Shown here one piece after another: positions 1 to 8,581 of a stretch of 64,000 nucleotides of DNA (its first letter is position 1; every line of letters begins with the position of its first letter). Below the pieces are notes generated by a model that searched no databases, was not told where the DNA came from, and saw only the letters and a program-made list of their open reading frames with translations. The stretch is from Anaeromicropila herbilytica. GTDB taxonomy: Bacteria > Bacillota > Clostridia > Lachnospirales > Lachnospiraceae. Both the position numbers and the translations under genes were made by a program. The stretch lies in contig NZ_AP024169.1 of assembly GCF_016591975.1 (NCBI RefSeq), positions 3,263,001-3,327,000 of the forward strand, given 5' to 3'.

Positions 1-127
1 CCTGATTAAATTGAGTACTTATTTGGTTTTGTTCCGCTGCAAGCTTCGTTGTTTCGATATGTTTATATTGTGATGCTTCTTGCGATCTTGGTGCCATAGA
101 TATCATATCTAACTGTGTTATTGGCAT
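1..127 (-). CDS. Small conserved flagellar-operon protein, partial (N-terminus only)
   Basis: The first 42 codons of a gene that runs off the left edge. It begins MPITQLDMISMAPRSQEA and has a very strong ribosome binding site (AGGGAGGA, 133-140) five bases before the ATG at 125-127. It is polar, without a signal peptide or membrane segment in the visible part. It is the gene after fapA in the same direction, so it is probably the next member of the fla/che operon. From memory, short proteins with an MPIxxxD start and a Q-rich body sit at this place in other Lachnospiraceae flagellar operons, but I know no function for them. The product is left unnamed. Confidence 0.75.
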   Translation of the reverse strand, partial: MPITQLDMISMAPRSQEASQYKHIETTKLAAEQNQISTQFNQ

Positions 128-190
128 AGAAGTCCTCCCTTACATTATTTATTATAAAATTAATAAGTTTTCATATTACTAACTATCTTC

Positions 191-274
191 CTATGCAATA
201 TTCTAAGATAATGCAATATTCTATGATAATGCAATTATCTATGATAACGAAATTATCTATGATAACGCAAGAAC
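191..274. repeat. 18-bp tandem repeat over the fapA stop codon
   Basis: Four 18-bp units lie end to end at 203-220, 221-238, 239-256 and 257-274, with a shortened 12-bp copy at 191-202. Neighbouring units differ at only a few positions. Each full unit starts, on the plus strand, with cta, which is TAG on the coding strand. All stops are in the same frame. The unit at 257-274 holds the last codons and the true stop of fapA, and the others repeat those codons (ending ALS or SLS) plus a stop downstream. Confidence 0.9.
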
Positions 275-1861
275 TTTAATTTCCGCGCCTTCTCTAACAA
301 ACTGACAATACGTCAATTCATTTCTAATATAGTATATATTACTTGATATTTCAATTTTAACACCCGGAAAAACAGTACCTTCAATTTTAATTCTTCCATT
401 ACCACTACTTGTTAACGTACTTTTTAGTAATTGATATCTGGTTTTCACTTCATTTATTTTTTCATTCAGATACTCATTTGTTTTCGATGAAGCTTGTATA
501 TATTCTATTTTATCAGGGCTAATTTTTTCACCCATATCTTTCTTCTTCTTAAATAAAGATAAAATCTGTACCATTTTTTCTTTTTCAGTCATTAATTCAA
601 CCAATTGCTTTTCAAGATTATGTAGTTCTTCCATATGACTAGGATCAGCACCAACTTCTAACTTGGTTACTGTACCCATAACAGAACCGGCAGTTTTAAC
701 AGAAATCATTGTACTAGATTTTATTTCACCACCTACAACAAAACCTCTTTTTCCTCCAACTGTAATATCACCTTTCGCATATACTTTACTTAGCATAATT
801 GCTTCAGTTGTGAGATATCCTCCTGCTTGTACGGTTGAATTTTCAATAAATTTTGTAACTATATTTCCCTCCGCAGTTAGACTTCCTCGATTCATACCTT
901 GAATACCACGTTTTAGAATAATATGTCCGCCTGCGATTAATGTAGCACCTTCTACAACACCATCAACCACGATATCCCCTTTTGCTTTAATTGAATATCC
1001 ACTGATTACGTTGCCTTTTACTGTTACATTACCATCATATTCAATATCACCAGTTGATGTATCTACGTCAGCTGCCACTTCAAAAGTATTTGATACAAAT
1101 ACTTTATCATCTTGCACTGATGCATGTCCAGATACCTCAGAATACATAACTAATTTATCTTCTGATAAGTGAATATTTTTACCATGTTTTAAAACCTTTT
1201 GTATTACCTTTTTTTGCTTAATTGCCCTACCTAATATATCCATACCAGCTTCACCATAATCTGCTGGCGTCAACTTTGCTAAGATATCTCCCGCATTTAC
1301 ATGAGATATCACATCTAACTGATGGAAATCTACTGTTCCATCTTCATTCATTTTTGGTTTTTGCGTTAAATCAGTTTTAAAAAAATACTCAATATTTGCA
1401 TTTTTCCCTTCAACCACTTCTTTTGCATTTGCCATAGGAATGTTACAACAATATTGACGATTTAATAAAAACTTACCTATATTCTCTTCATTAATACCGT
1501 ATTTAACACCAGCATGAACTAGCTCACTAATTATATCATCTTTACTTAAAAGCTTACCATTATTCGATGGTGGATAAAATCTTCCGATTGCTTTTGTTGC
1601 ATCCTCTGATATCTTTATAACTACTTGTTCATTCACATGTTCAATAACATTATTACACAATTTAACTTCTACAATATTTGATATTACATGTAGTTCTTTA
1701 TTAATAGCAACAATGTCATAATCTAAATTTTTCACTTTTCCTAAGTAGCTATTAATTTCTTCTATCGTAACATTTCTACCACCATTTTGTGCTGGATATA
1801 TTATTAAATATGTTCCATCATCTTTTAAAATAAGCTTAAAATATCCATGTTTATAAGCCAT
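257..1861 (-). CDS. fapA: FapA-like polymer-forming protein (DUF342)
   Basis: A 534-residue protein of the FapA/DUF342 family. The first 270 residues contain the FapA N-terminal region. Residues around 275-400 are rich in G, V and I with a short repeating beta pattern (VTVKGNV, IVVDGVVEGA, GGHIILKRGI), as in a right-handed beta-helix. A predicted coiled coil at about 405-475 and a short beta end follow. Members of the family have been linked to polar placement of flagella in Vibrio, but the biochemical role is not settled. The ATG follows AGGGGGAA. The gene is downstream of sigD by 20 bp and so belongs to the fla/che operon. The 3' end overlaps an 18-bp tandem repeat. Confidence 0.85.
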   Translation of the reverse strand: MAYKHGYFKLILKDDGTYLIIYPAQNGGRNVTIEEINSYLGKVKNLDYDIVAINKELHVISNIVEVKLCNNVIEHVNEQVVIKISEDATKAIGRFYPPSNNGKLLSKDDIISELVHAGVKYGINEENIGKFLLNRQYCCNIPMANAKEVVEGKNANIEYFFKTDLTQKPKMNEDGTVDFHQLDVISHVNAGDILAKLTPADYGEAGMDILGRAIKQKKVIQKVLKHGKNIHLSEDKLVMYSEVSGHASVQDDKVFVSNTFEVAADVDTSTGDIEYDGNVTVKGNVISGYSIKAKGDIVVDGVVEGATLIAGGHIILKRGIQGMNRGSLTAEGNIVTKFIENSTVQAGGYLTTEAIMLSKVYAKGDITVGGKRGFVVGGEIKSSTMISVKTAGSVMGTVTKLEVGADPSHMEELHNLEKQLVELMTEKEKMVQILSLFKKKKDMGEKISPDKIEYIQASSKTNEYLNEKINEVKTRYQLLKSTLTSSGNGRIKIEGTVFPGVKIEISSNIYYIRNELTYCQFVREGAEIKVLALS

Positions 1862-1881
1862 GCTAGTTCCCCCTAATAGTG

Positions 1882-2649
1882 CTATACACTAAATAAAATC
1901 TCCATATTATTTCCTAGTTTTTGTTTCATCTTCTGTAATGCTTTAGTATGAAGCTGGGATATTCTTGATTCCGATACTTCTAACAATAAGCTAATCTCTT
2001 TTAATGTTAGTTCTTCATAATAGTAACATATGATAACTTTCTTTTCCTTCTCAGTTAAAGAATCCAACGTATTCTTTAATATTTCTTTTAGTTCTTGTTT
2101 CTCCATAACCCTTTCAGGTTGCTCAAAATGTGAATTCGAACGTGCTTCCATGCGGACTTCGCTACCTTGTTCTAAAAATTCATCTAAAGAAACTAAATTA
2201 GACACTTTTGTTTGATTTTGCCATGTTTCTAAATCTTCTAAGGATATTTCTAATTCTGCAGCTAGCTCTTCAGAAGAAGCACCTCTTCCTAATTCTAGTT
2301 CTAGCTTATGATTTGCTGTATCAATCTTTTTTTGTTTCAAACGTAAAGTTCTAGGTATCCAGTCCATTTTACGTATTTGATCTAAGATTGCACCTCTAAT
2401 TCTTAAGCTGGCATAAGTCTCAAATTTTACCCCTTTTTGATAATCAAACTTATCAATTGCATCTATAAGACCGAAGATACCATAGCCAACCAAATCATCA
2501 TATTCTACGTTATATCCTAAATACATACTAAGTCTTCCTGCTACAATCTTTACAAGATTTGCATACTCTACTATAATTTTTTCCCTAATCTTAGAATTCC
2601 TTGAAACTTGGTATTCTTCCCACAATTTATTTCTACTCTCTTCATTCAT
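1882..2649 (-). CDS. sigD: Flagellar sigma factor SigD/FliA (sigma-28)
   Basis: A 255-residue sigma-70 family factor of the FliA/WhiG type. It directs RNA polymerase to late flagellar, motility and chemoreceptor genes. Region 2 is seen as DDLVGYGIFGLIDAIDKFD with KFETYASLRIRGAILDQIR, and region 4 as the helix-turn-helix LTLKEISLLLEVSESRISQ close to the C-terminus. Region 1.1 is absent, as expected for this group. I chose the ATG at 2647-2649 (MNEESRNK) since GGAGG sits five bases before it; a TTG four codons earlier overlaps that site. It lies after cheD and a small membrane gene, the place that sigD has in the Bacillus fla/che operon. No flgM is present in the window. Confidence 0.95.
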   Translation of the reverse strand: MNEESRNKLWEEYQVSRNSKIREKIIVEYANLVKIVAGRLSMYLGYNVEYDDLVGYGIFGLIDAIDKFDYQKGVKFETYASLRIRGAILDQIRKMDWIPRTLRLKQKKIDTANHKLELELGRGASSEELAAELEISLEDLETWQNQTKVSNLVSLDEFLEQGSEVRMEARSNSHFEQPERVMEKQELKEILKNTLDSLTEKEKKVIICYYYEELTLKEISLLLEVSESRISQLHTKALQKMKQKLGNNMEILFSV

Positions 2650-2711
2650 AATTGCCTCCAAGAAACAATAAAATTATCTTTCATTGTCTGAATTATTTTA
2701 TAGTCTTCCTG

Positions 2712-2975
2712 TTATTGATTTTGTTCTGATTCATCTTCATTTGTTTGATCATCCTCAGCTTCAAATTGGAAATCATTATCGTCATCATTATTTTTGGGTT
2801 CAAATGTCTTTATAATTATTTTCTTAACGATAACTCCGGCAATATAAAATAGGATTAATACTACTAATAATAACTCTAACGAATATAAGAAATCAAATTT
2901 ATTAATTATACTCATTATGCCTACAACTGCACCCGCAACCAACATTACAAGGGCTGGAATATATCTAGTCTGCAC
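2712..2975 (-). CDS. Small two-helix membrane protein with acidic tail, function unknown
   Basis: An 87-residue protein that I do not recognise. Two hydrophobic helices are seen at about residues 6-25 and 29-51, separated by a short turn with a lysine and two aspartates nearby. A basic patch (VKKIIIKTFEPK) follows, and the last 25 residues are strongly acidic (DDDNDF, EDDQTNEDES). The start is a GTG at 2973-2975 preceded by GAGG at a spacing of eight. It is 16 bp behind cheD and about 60 bp ahead of sigD, so it is co-transcribed with both. Bacillus subtilis has swrB after sigD, and SwrB is a larger single-pass protein, so homology is not evident. A role in motility is only inferred from position. 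Confidence 0.75.
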   Translation of the reverse strand: MQTRYIPALVMLVAGAVVGIMSIINKFDFLYSLELLLVVLILFYIAGVIVKKIIIKTFEPKNNDDDNDFQFEAEDDQTNEDESEQNQ

Positions 2976-2991
2976 CTTATCAACCTCATCA

Positions 2992-3477
2992 TTAAATTAT
3001 TTTCACTTCTTTACCAACGGATTTTATTAAAAGTTGTCCTGTTTCAGAATAGAACTCTATTGTTCTACCATAATTAAGTCCAGTATCTTCTGCTAAAATT
3101 CGTATTCCTAACTCTTTTAACTTTAATTTGCTAGCTTCAATATTACGTTCACCAATTCTAAGCATATCATTATTGGAACTAAATGCGAACATTTGAGCTC
3201 CCCCAGCAATCTTAGATACTAGCCTATTACGTTTTGCACCCAAGGCTACCATTTTATTTATTAATGCATCGATTCCTGTGTCAGCAAATTTTGCGATATT
3301 CTCATTCTTTTTTATCTTTGTGCTGTCTGGCAGCATAACATGAACCATTCCACTTACCTTAGTAGTTGGATCATATAATGCAATTCCTACACATGAACCT
3401 AAACCTAAAGTAGTTAGAGCATTTGGACATTCACATACGTTAAGGTCTGCCATACCCACTTTTATCATTTCACTCAT
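2992..3477 (-). CDS. cheD: Chemoreceptor glutamine deamidase CheD
   Basis: A 161-residue CheD. The enzyme deamidates glutamines in chemoreceptors and exchanges partners with CheC during adaptation. The catalytic triad fits the known spacing: T23, C29 in LGLGSCVG and H46 in SGMVHVMLP. The family motifs VSKIAGGAQMF and the C-terminal GRTIEFYSETGQL are also present, and the length is typical. The start ATG at 3475-3477 is preceded by AGGGTG at a rather wide spacing. The gene follows cheC by 13 bp, which fits a CheC-CheD pair made together. In this type of system deamidation by CheD supplements methylation by CheR and CheB; cheR is not in this window. Confidence 0.95.
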   Translation of the reverse strand: MSEMIKVGMADLNVCECPNALTTLGLGSCVGIALYDPTTKVSGMVHVMLPDSTKIKKNENIAKFADTGIDALINKMVALGAKRNRLVSKIAGGAQMFAFSSNNDMLRIGERNIEASKLKLKELGIRILAEDTGLNYGRTIEFYSETGQLLIKSVGKEVKII

Positions 3478-3490
3478 CTATATACACACC

Positions 3491-4108
3491 CTACATTCCT
3501 ATGGATGAAAGAATCTTATTATACGATTCCAAACTTGGAATTAAAATGAAGTATCCATTCACCTCGGTTTCATCTTCACCAAACTGTGATTGTATTAACA
3601 ATGCTTTATCTCCTATTTTGCCAAACTCAATTGCTGGTACACTAAGGATTGCACCCGCCATATCAATTGACATATAAGGAATTGATGCTGTTATTCGAAG
3701 ATTTGTTAAAGAAGATAGTGAAGATAAATAAGCGCCTGCGATGATGTTCCCAATCTCATTCAGTGCTGATAAATCCATTTCTGTGAAATCTTCAAAATTA
3801 TCTAATTCTTTTCCTAGTAAAACATTAACAAGGTGATGTGCAGATGACTGTTCTAACATAAACATCATCATTCCATCAATATCTCCTTCTAATGTTAATA
3901 ATATTCCTACTACTAAACTTTCTGCTCCACCAACTATTTCTGATATATCTTTAAATTCTAATAATTCCACCTTCGGGACATTCATGTCAATCTTCGTATT
4001 TATGAGTTGGGACAATGCTGTTGTAGCATTGCCCGCTCCTATGTTGCCAATCTCTCTTAATACATCGAAATGCATGTTATCCAGCTGGTCTAAATTAATA
4101 CTAGACAT
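3491..4108 (-). CDS. cheC: CheY-P phosphatase CheC
   Basis: A 205-residue CheC with its two phosphatase motifs, each carrying the E and N needed to act on phosphorylated CheY: LREIGNIGAGNATTAL near residue 20 and LNEIGNIIAGAYLSSL near residue 115. CheC acts in adaptation, where it binds CheD, and CheY-P raises that affinity. The start used is the ATG of MSSINLDQLD at 4106-4108, eight bases behind AAGGTG; a GTG three codons upstream lies inside that site. It has the same duplicated fold as the N-terminal parts of FliY and FliM encoded in this operon. Between cheW and cheD, as in Bacillus and Thermotoga relatives. Confidence 0.95.
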   Translation of the reverse strand: MSSINLDQLDNMHFDVLREIGNIGAGNATTALSQLINTKIDMNVPKVELLEFKDISEIVGGAESLVVGILLTLEGDIDGMMMFMLEQSSAHHLVNVLLGKELDNFEDFTEMDLSALNEIGNIIAGAYLSSLSSLTNLRITASIPYMSIDMAGAILSVPAIEFGKIGDKALLIQSQFGEDETEVNGYFILIPSLESYNKILSSIGM

Positions 4109-4123
4109 CGATATCACACCTTT

Positions 4124-4582
4124 CTACACGATTTCCTTCTCAATAATTACACCTGCTATATTAAGAAGTGAAATTAAACCATCTCCATGCTTACCAATAC
4201 CACTTAGATATGCATTTTTTTCATCTTTTGAATTATAAGTAACTTTTTCTACACTTGTATCTTCAAGTGTTACCACTTCTTTTACTTCATCAACTAATAT
4301 TCCTATTGCAGATTGTGGCTCTAATTTGATTATGATAATTCTAGTTGCATTCGTTATTTCATCTGCATCTAAACCAAATTTAAGACGTATACTCATTACA
4401 GGAATGATTTCTCCACGAAGATTAATTACTCCTTTAAAATAAGATTGCGCTTTTGGGACTCTCGTCACTCTTTGCATTCTAACGATATTATCAACGTATT
4501 GAATATCAATACCATATTGTTCATTTCCGATTTTTACAACAATATATTGTTTAGATTCCACTAAAGTACTATTTTCTTCCAT
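4124..4582 (-). CDS. cheW: Chemotaxis adaptor protein CheW
   Basis: A 152-residue single-domain CheW that links the receptors to the kinase CheA. The family signature is seen as the beta strands QYIVVKIGNEQYGIDI, the segment IVRMQRVTRVPKAQSYFKGVINLRGEIIPVMS and the later VDEVKEVV. These match receptor- and CheA-P5-binding surfaces. It starts at an ATG behind AAGGGGGGA, 13 bp after the cheA stop, and ends 15 bp before cheC. The length is normal and no extra domain is attached, so it is CheW and not CheV. Confidence 0.95.
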   Translation of the reverse strand: MEENSTLVESKQYIVVKIGNEQYGIDIQYVDNIVRMQRVTRVPKAQSYFKGVINLRGEIIPVMSIRLKFGLDADEITNATRIIIIKLEPQSAIGILVDEVKEVVTLEDTSVEKVTYNSKDEKNAYLSGIGKHGDGLISLLNIAGVIIEKEIV

Positions 4583-4595
4583 GAATAATCCCCCC

Positions 4596-6692
4596 TTACA
4601 CTAAAGTATTTACATCAAGAATTAATGCAACTTCACCATCACCAAGAATTGTAGCACCACCAATAATTTTATTATTGTTAATGTACTTACCAAGTGATTT
4701 AATAACGATTTCTTGCTGTCCGATTAGGTTATCTACTACTAGACCAGCCATTTTTTCACCTTTTTTAACGATAACAACAGTAAGGCTTTCTGGCTTTATC
4801 TCTCTTTCTTCTACATCGAGAACTTGATCTAATCGAATTAGTGGAATTACGCTACCTCTTAAATTGATTACTTCTCTTGTTTGAACATATTTTATTTCTG
4901 AATAGCTAACATCCTCTATTGTTTGAATACTTCCTAAAGGAATTGCATATTTTTCATTACCTAATTCAACCATTAAGGCTTGTATAATTGCTAGAGTCAA
5001 TGGTAAACGAATGATGAAGTTACTTCCTTCACCTAAAGTAGTCTTACATTCAATATCTCCACCTAATGCTTCGATTTTTGTTTTAACTACATCAAGACCT
5101 ACACCTCTACCAGATACATCTGAAATAACTTCAGCAGTTGAGAAACTTGGTTTGAATAATAAATCAATTACATCTTTATCAGTCATTGTTTCTGCTTGCT
5201 CTTGTGTTATTGTACCCTTTGAAATTGCTTTATTTCTAACTTTTTCAACATTAATACCAGCACCATCATCACGCACTTCAATAACAACATTATTACCATC
5301 TTGGTATGCATCTAAGAAGATAGATCCAACTTCTGGTTTGCCAGCTTTAATTCTTTCTTCATTACTTTCAAGACCATGATCCGCTGCATTTCTTAATAAA
5401 TGCATTAATGGATCTCCAATTTCATCGATAACAGTTCTATCTAACTCTGTTTCTTCACCTGTCATATATAATTCCATTTTTTTATTTAATTTCTTCGTTA
5501 AATCACGAATCATTCTAGGGAATCTATTTACAACACTTTCAATTGGAACCATTCGAACTTTCATAACAGATTCATGTAAGTTCGTTGTTACTCTTTCTAA
5601 GTATTCAATTTGTTCATTAAATCCACTATCTGCTCTGCTATTGTTCTCAGTTGAAGAAATAGATACTAGCCCATTCTTTGCAATGATTAGCTCACTTACA
5701 AGATTCATTAGAACATCTAGCTTTTCAATATCTACTCTTACAGAACGATTAACAACAGGTTTACTAGTTTGTTTATTTGCTTGTTTTTGTTGTTTATCAG
5801 CAGATTCTTTACTTTGAGTAGCTGTAGCAGCTTGCTTTGAAGTACTTTGTTTTCCTTCATTAGCAACGGATTCTTCTTCACTTTTCATTTCATCCGAAAC
5901 TTCAATTTCGTCTATATAAACTTCTTTAACTTCTGATACATTTTCGATTACTTCTTTTACCTTTTGCATTTTTTCTTCTGTTAATAAAATAACGCTAAAG
6001 TCATAATCAAATTTTTCATCTTCGATATCTTGAACCTCTGGAAAAGATTTAATAACATCACCAAGTTCTTCTAGTGCTTTAAAAACCAAAAATGATCTAG
6101 CTGCTTTAAGAATACAAGATTCCATTATATAAACAGTAATACCATAAGCATGTTCACCAATACTTTTTGCTTTTTGAATTGCATGCTTTTCATGTTCCGC
6201 AATCTTTAATGATTTAAATTTAGTTAGTTCCTCTTGACTCTTTGAAGTTTCCGTAGCAACTACTTGCTTGGCTTCTTGTTGTTCTTTATTATCAGCCACT
6301 TTACCAAGTCCAACATTAAGAATATTATTTAAACTATTAATGATATCTTCGTTGTCATTAGTACCTTCGTCTGCTGATTCAAGAATATTACTAAGATAAG
6401 ATTCAAGAGCATCTAATCCTTTAAATAATACATCTACCAAATTAGCAGTAACTGACATTTTACCATTACGAATCTCTGAGAATACATTTTCCATATCATG
6501 TGTAAGACGTTGCATTCTTTTATATCCCATGGTTCCTGCCATTCCTTTTAGCGAATGTGCAGCACGAAAGATTTCATTAATTGTTTCCGTATTATCAGGT
6601 TCTCTTTCTAAAACTAATAATTGCTCATTTAAACTTTGTAAATGTTCTTTAGTCTCGTCGATAAATATCTCCAAATATTGACTTACATCCAT
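4596..6692 (-). CDS. cheA: Chemotaxis histidine kinase CheA
   Basis: A 698-residue kinase that passes phosphate from ATP to CheY and CheB under receptor control. The P1 HPt domain (about 1-125) carries the phospho-histidine H46 in RAAHSLKGMAGT. A P2 response-regulator docking domain is at about 180-262, followed by a K/Q/S-rich linker to about 312. P3 dimerisation is at about 315-390. The P4 ATPase shows the N box HLLRNAADHG (431-440), DDGAGI (475-480) and GRGVGLDVV (528-536). P5, the CheW-like domain, fills the rest. The gene starts one base after the cheB stop codon, so the two are translationally coupled. Confidence 0.97.
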   Translation of the reverse strand: MDVSQYLEIFIDETKEHLQSLNEQLLVLEREPDNTETINEIFRAAHSLKGMAGTMGYKRMQRLTHDMENVFSEIRNGKMSVTANLVDVLFKGLDALESYLSNILESADEGTNDNEDIINSLNNILNVGLGKVADNKEQQEAKQVVATETSKSQEELTKFKSLKIAEHEKHAIQKAKSIGEHAYGITVYIMESCILKAARSFLVFKALEELGDVIKSFPEVQDIEDEKFDYDFSVILLTEEKMQKVKEVIENVSEVKEVYIDEIEVSDEMKSEEESVANEGKQSTSKQAATATQSKESADKQQKQANKQTSKPVVNRSVRVDIEKLDVLMNLVSELIIAKNGLVSISSTENNSRADSGFNEQIEYLERVTTNLHESVMKVRMVPIESVVNRFPRMIRDLTKKLNKKMELYMTGEETELDRTVIDEIGDPLMHLLRNAADHGLESNEERIKAGKPEVGSIFLDAYQDGNNVVIEVRDDGAGINVEKVRNKAISKGTITQEQAETMTDKDVIDLLFKPSFSTAEVISDVSGRGVGLDVVKTKIEALGGDIECKTTLGEGSNFIIRLPLTLAIIQALMVELGNEKYAIPLGSIQTIEDVSYSEIKYVQTREVINLRGSVIPLIRLDQVLDVEEREIKPESLTVVIVKKGEKMAGLVVDNLIGQQEIVIKSLGKYINNNKIIGGATILGDGEVALILDVNTLV

Positions 6693-6693
6693 G

Positions 6694-7812
6694 TTATCGC
6701 ACCCCCACGTTTTTTGTAATAGCTTCTTGTACTTTCGTTAGAGGTTGTACCTCATCTACCAATCCCGCTTCCTTTACTACCTTTGGCATTCCATATACCG
6801 TACAGGTTGGTTCATCTTGAGCTATTACATATATGTTCTTTTTTTCTTCTAGTTGCTTGATTCCTTTTGTGCCGTCACCACCCATTCCTGTTAAAATAAC
6901 ACACGTTATTTCATCATAATCGGTATCTAACAGTGACTCATACATAATATCAGCACATGGTTTTAAACCATTTCTTGGTGCTTCCAATGTTACTAAGAGT
7001 TGATATTCGCTACTTGATAGCTTTTTCACCCTCATTTGATATCCACCTTTTGCAATGTATACCCAACCTTTTTTTATAATTTCCCCATGCTCAGCTTCCT
7101 TAACATTAATCTTACTTATCTCATTTAGCCTCGTAGCCAGAGAATTTGTAAATCCCTCTGGCATATGTTGAACGATTAATACTGGAGCATCAAGATTTGC
7201 TGGCAGATATGGAACTACACTTTGTAAGGCTTTTGGCCCACCCGTTGAGCATGCTAAGGCTACAATTTTTTTCGTGCTAGCATTTGCTACACTTTTTACA
7301 AATTTCTTTTTCAATGTTATTTCGTTCCTAGTAATTAGATTCTCTTTTGTTGTATTTGTGTTAATATTTACTATACTAGTATTCTTCGTTATAAGAGCTT
7401 TATTTACAGTATTTGTTGCTACTGTAAGGCTAAGAAGTATCTTCTCACTAAATGATTCGCTTTTAGCATCAATAAAGCTACATGGTTTTGTAACAAAATC
7501 AAATGCACCAAGCTCCAAAGCTCTGATTGTTTCTATTGCACCTTCTTTCGCAACTGTACTTACAACGATTACTTTAGCTTTAATGCGATGTTTTTGTAAT
7601 TGCTCTAGTAATTCGTGACCATTCATCTTTGGCATATTAATATCCATTATTACAGCATCATATTTACCATAATCTTTTACAAGGAAATTCAATGCTTCTA
7701 AACCATTCGTGGCTACATCTTCAACTACAAATCTATCGTCTGAATTAATTATATCAGATAAGAGCCTTCTCATAAGTGCAGAGTCATCAATTACTAAAAT
7801 ATTTTTTTTCAT
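6694..7812 (-). CDS. cheB: Chemotaxis response regulator and methylesterase CheB
   Basis: A 372-residue two-domain protein. The receiver domain (1-120) has the acidic pair D9/D10, the phospho-acceptor D57 in VIMDINMP and K109 in FVTKP. A threonine- and asparagine-rich linker (about 130-175) joins the methylesterase domain. This domain has the catalytic serine S189 in ALACSTGGPKA, H216 in VQHMPEGF and the aspartate in TGMGGDGTKG. It removes methyl groups from chemoreceptors once CheA has phosphorylated it. The ATG begins directly after the stop of the PilZ gene, with AAAGGA inside that gene. No cheR is found in the window, so the methyltransferase must be elsewhere. Confidence 0.97.
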   Translation of the reverse strand: MKKNILVIDDSALMRRLLSDIINSDDRFVVEDVATNGLEALNFLVKDYGKYDAVIMDINMPKMNGHELLEQLQKHRIKAKVIVVSTVAKEGAIETIRALELGAFDFVTKPCSFIDAKSESFSEKILLSLTVATNTVNKALITKNTSIVNINTNTTKENLITRNEITLKKKFVKSVANASTKKIVALACSTGGPKALQSVVPYLPANLDAPVLIVQHMPEGFTNSLATRLNEISKINVKEAEHGEIIKKGWVYIAKGGYQMRVKKLSSSEYQLLVTLEAPRNGLKPCADIMYESLLDTDYDEITCVILTGMGGDGTKGIKQLEEKKNIYVIAQDEPTCTVYGMPKVVKEAGLVDEVQPLTKVQEAITKNVGVR

Positions 7813-8568
7813 TTAACTCATTCCTTTTTCTTTTTGAATTTTTTTTCGCTCTTCATCAAAAATATACCTTACAATAGCATCTCTTGAGTCTTTTTTTAAG
7901 TCTATGAATTCTATTCTAGTTTCATATTTATACGGCATATTTTCTACTCGAAATCCTTCAATTACCTTTGCCTTACTCTCAACATACTCAGGCTCAAAAT
8001 TAACATTTATGCAATATTTTATTTTGAGTATATCATCTTTCTTAAATTCGATATCTGAGTTTATTCTAGCTCCACCACCACTTAAATCAATGATATTTCC
8101 TTTTGTCCAATTTGTTCCATATGCAGCTAACTTGTCTTGACATTCTATGCGAGCTTCCATAGAGGTAAATTCATCCTTCTCTAATTGATTAATGTACTCT
8201 TCCTCTTCTTCCTCTAACAGTTTTAAGTCCAATTCAATCACACAAGGTAGTCTATAGTATTCTCTTCTTTGTAATTTTTCTAATTTCGTTTCTAATGTTA
8301 TCTCTAGTACAAATAGATTCTCTTTTCGATATCTTTCCTCTATTAATCCAATGGTAGTGTATAATACATTCTTAGAATATATCCATAAGCGAAATTTTTT
8401 TCCTACTTCTAAAGGTATTACACGGCCACCTTTCATTGGCATAGATATTTTTATATGTTTATCATCAACAATATCAAGAATTTTACTCTTGTAATCTTCT
8501 GATGTTTCTTTCCTACTAATATCAATCAAATCAATTTTGTCGCCTACTGCAATCAATTCACTTGCCAT
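7813..8568 (-). CDS. PilZ-domain c-di-GMP effector, YcgR/DgrA-like
   Basis: A 251-residue protein with a YcgR-type N-terminal domain (about 1-95) and a PilZ domain. The c-di-GMP motif is complete: R102-E-Y-Y-R106 in QRREYYRL, and DLSGGGARI from D161. Between the motifs there is an inserted stretch rich in glutamate (about 118-130) and about 40 residues longer than usual. Proteins of this group slow the flagellar motor at high c-di-GMP: YcgR in Escherichia coli, DgrA/MotI in Bacillus. The gene sits between flhG and cheB, with its stop touching the cheB start. A brake on the motor is inferred from family and place. Confidence 0.9.
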   Translation of the reverse strand: MASELIAVGDKIDLIDISRKETSEDYKSKILDIVDDKHIKISMPMKGGRVIPLEVGKKFRLWIYSKNVLYTTIGLIEERYRKENLFVLEITLETKLEKLQRREYYRLPCVIELDLKLLEEEEEEYINQLEKDEFTSMEARIECQDKLAAYGTNWTKGNIIDLSGGGARINSDIEFKKDDILKIKYCINVNFEPEYVESKAKVIEGFRVENMPYKYETRIEFIDLKKDSRDAIVRYIFDEERKKIQKEKGMS

Positions 8569-8581
8569 TCTATCACCTCAA

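Noticed and set aside
191..274. CRISPR array at the left end
   Set aside because: The 18-bp units are contiguous with no spacers.
5011..5379. Plus-strand open frames opposite cheA and other large genes
   Set aside because: They mirror the codon pattern of the real genes, lack ribosome binding sites and show no family motifs.
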